DNA of 50,649 nucleotides from Nephromyces sp. MM_2019 (Eukaryota > Apicomplexa > Aconoidasida > Nephromycida). The DNA lies in contig JADHZB010001704.1 in assembly GCA_015657535.1 (NCBI GenBank), forward strand, positions 25,287-75,935. The letters are read 5' to 3'. The stretch's first letter is position 1. Every line of letters starts with the position of its first letter. The position numbers were made by a program, and so were the translations under genes. Below are positions 48,725 through 50,649 of the stretch, piece after piece. The notes beneath the pieces are model-generated. The model searched no databases. It was not told where the DNA came from and saw only the letters and a list, made by a program, of their open reading frames with translations.

Positions 48725-50470
48725 TGTAAAACAAAGGACTTTTTGGGCGACGTGAAAACCGAAAAAAAGAAGATGTTGAGGCACTCCCCTTTGGCCAAGG
48801 AAGAGAAGTGTATTTATCTTCACGTCAGAAACTCTACAAGAAAGCACTGACCTATAAAAAGTACAAGAGAAATGTATGCAAAGCAGGAAATTACCATGGA
48901 AATTTGGGTTGATCGACCGATTTGATGATGAACTACAACCTGAGGAAAAGTGAAAGTAACAGACACCAAATATAAAAATAAGAAAAGATGAAGAAAAGTA
49001 CAACAAGCAAAAAGAAAAGAAATACGCACGAAAATCAGCTTTTCAGCTTCATTGAGGAAGAATTCTTGAAGAAAATAGGAGGAAGGAATGCAAAGAGCTG
49101 GTACAGACGCAAGTATTCATTAACATCTTCGTCTTCATGCACGCTTACGGTGGTGCACACGCACTGGTGAAGCTAAAGTCGCAAAGGAAGCTGTGAGCAC
49201 ACGGTGGAAAACGCAGATGCACATACCCAATATTAGTAAGCAGATATGCCGCATAAACGTTAATACTATGAATAACACATATCCCTCAAACACACGCACA
49301 GCTACAACCAGACACACTCAGCATTAAAAACACATAGACAGACACACACCAATACAAACACACACAACCACAAAGCAAACAACGCACGCAGACACACACA
49401 CACACACACATGCAATTACAACCATACACAGTGACAAAGCATACGACTCATACACAACTCCAAACACCTATAACCGTTGCATTCAAGGGAAAACTGACTC
49501 CACACACACATTTTGTCGCCCACAAGCTATACTTTTTCAATCTACCAACGAAACACACACTAGTCTAACCTTTCCCTTCTTTCAGAAACCACCGACGCGC
49601 TGCTTCACGGTAAAAATTTCTTTTTGAAGAATTGAAACACTAAGATGAGATGCACCTCTTCTTAAGCATCTTCGAAGGAGGAGGGTTAATACCCCTCCAG
49701 CAAAGTATGACACACACAGATATGAGGTAACACGTTTAACAGGTTACAAAAACACATGCACACACGGGTTCACCAGAAGAGCAATCCGATTCACAGACAC
49801 AACAGTTTTACAATATTTAATACCTCATACACAGGCAAGTGTTTTACAAGACTTAAGACCTCTTACAAACACACACAAATGTTTTACTAATTCGCTCAAA
49901 ATGACGAAAAAATACCAAAAACATCATAAATTCACAAAAAAAACATAAAAAACAGCATTTTTATATTAAAATAGAAAATTCTAAGTTTTCCAAAGGAAAC
50001 CATTCAAGTTTCCACCCGAATCTACAAACATTAAGCTTATGAGAAAAACCCTACTTTTTCTTTACTGAAATCACTGTTTCCTCCTCATATTAAATGTTTT
50101 TTTCTCGACGATATTCTAGAGGTTTTATTGACTGTAGAAAAGCATAGTGTATTTTGATAAAAAGGGGGTTTTTGTCTTATTGGAAAGGCGTTTTTTGATG
50201 ATGAAATCAAAGAAGAGGGAAGGGTTATATCTTGTCGTATACACATATAAAGAAGAGGGAGGGGTGTATTGTGCGCAAGAAAGCCACAACAGGAGGCAGT
50301 CTGCCTCTCTCCTTAACGAAGGTATATGTTTATATATGTGTGTGTATTGCATGCAGGCTGGTAACACACTAGGTGAATGTCGGGGAACATATGTAACACA
50401 CGGAGCGAGGCGCACACACACAGGATACCCTTTCGATTAACGTGCACCACACACGTTGACTGGAATCCTA
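48725..50470. other. Right-edge flank of V-ATPase F, AC-rich, no supported gene
   Basis: It lies upstream of the minus-strand V-ATPase F start, so its promoter is expected here. The plus strand is A/C-rich with many ACACAC and CATACA words; an (AC) run lies at about 49392-49410. A pyrimidine-rich CTTTCAG at 49579-49585 followed by a 24-nt open stretch and GTAAAA looks like a micro-exon but has no partners in view. Overlapping open frames near 50125-50440 on both strands show no motifs. Confidence 0.45.
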
Positions 50471-50477
50471 CGAGAAA

Positions 50478-50571
50478 GGCGAGAAGATAGAGTGAGAGAA
50501 GATAGAGTGAGAGAGGAGAGAGAGGAGAGAGAGAGCTAGAGAGAGATGAGGGAGAGAGAGAGAGAGAGCTA

Positions 50572-50603
<32 letters not shown>

Positions 50604-50649
50604 TGAGAGAGCTAGAGAGAGAGAGATGAGAGAGCTAGAGAGAGAGAGA
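50478..50649. repeat. (GA)n-rich microsatellite reaching the window edge
   Basis: Continuous AGAGAG text interrupted by GATAGAGTGAGA, GCTAGA and GATGAGA units. It continues beyond the right edge, so its full length is unknown. Confidence 0.93.

Noticed and set aside
50125..50440. Overlapping 97-98-residue frames on both strands
   Set aside because: They sit in repeat-rich DNA near microsatellites and contain no recognisable domain or splice context.

Overview
This is nuclear DNA from a eukaryote with intron-rich, protein-coding genes separated by long, AT-rich (by eye, mid-to-upper thirties % GC) non-coding stretches. I see no rRNA, CRISPR or prokaryotic-style operon. The lineage is an inference. 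The RPS9 N-terminus (YRTYSKT...RPFEKERLD) looks alveolate-like. One gene encodes a signal peptide followed by a basic region, which would suit plastid or apicoplast targeting. A Tyr/Gly-rich low-complexity protein and TGCATGCA-type words are also present. An apicomplexan or close relative is my best guess, but the genus cannot be told from here.

Most exons are too short to stand out as open reading frames. I rebuilt gene models by hand from GT..AG boundaries, requiring the codon phase to carry across each intron.

Layout, left to right. (1) About 950-5,868, minus: a USP53/USP54-like ubiquitin-specific protease, six exons visible, its C-terminal part beyond the left edge. (2) 5.9-14.1 kb: no exon chain found; it holds hairpin-forming inverted repeats and short tandem duplications. 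(3) 14,089-19,566, plus: an eight-exon gene for a 506-residue protein with a signal peptide, not recognised. (4) 21,236-23,347, minus: a single-exon Dnmt2/TRDMT1-type tRNA cytosine-5 methyltransferase with large insertions; a perfect 15-bp hairpin overlaps its stop codon. (5) 26,178-27,558, plus: a three-exon gene for a 141-residue basic protein, not recognised. (6) 31,206-35,854, plus: an FCP1/SCP-type HAD phosphatase fold whose first catalytic Asp is Gly, fused to a tail of about 750 residues rich in Ser, Tyr, Gly and Pro. (7) 37,739-39,445, plus: a six-exon gene for a putative single-pass membrane protein, not recognised. (8) 41,037-41,408, plus: a small GC-rich ORF of uncertain reality. 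(9) 41,567-44,004, plus: 40S ribosomal protein S9 in four exons, the third intron being GC-AG. (10) 46,182-48,724, minus: V-type proton ATPase subunit F, complete in five exons. (11) 48.7-50.6 kb: AC- and GA-rich microsatellite DNA.

The genes do not form one pathway; they are ordinary neighbours covering translation, tRNA modification, ubiquitin turnover and organelle acidification. The points most worth following are the degenerate HAD domain with its Tyr-rich tail, the split and expanded USP domain, the hairpin at the Dnmt2 stop codon, the GC-AG intron in RPS9, the unidentified secreted protein, and the switch in strand composition around the USP, RPS9 and V-ATPase genes.
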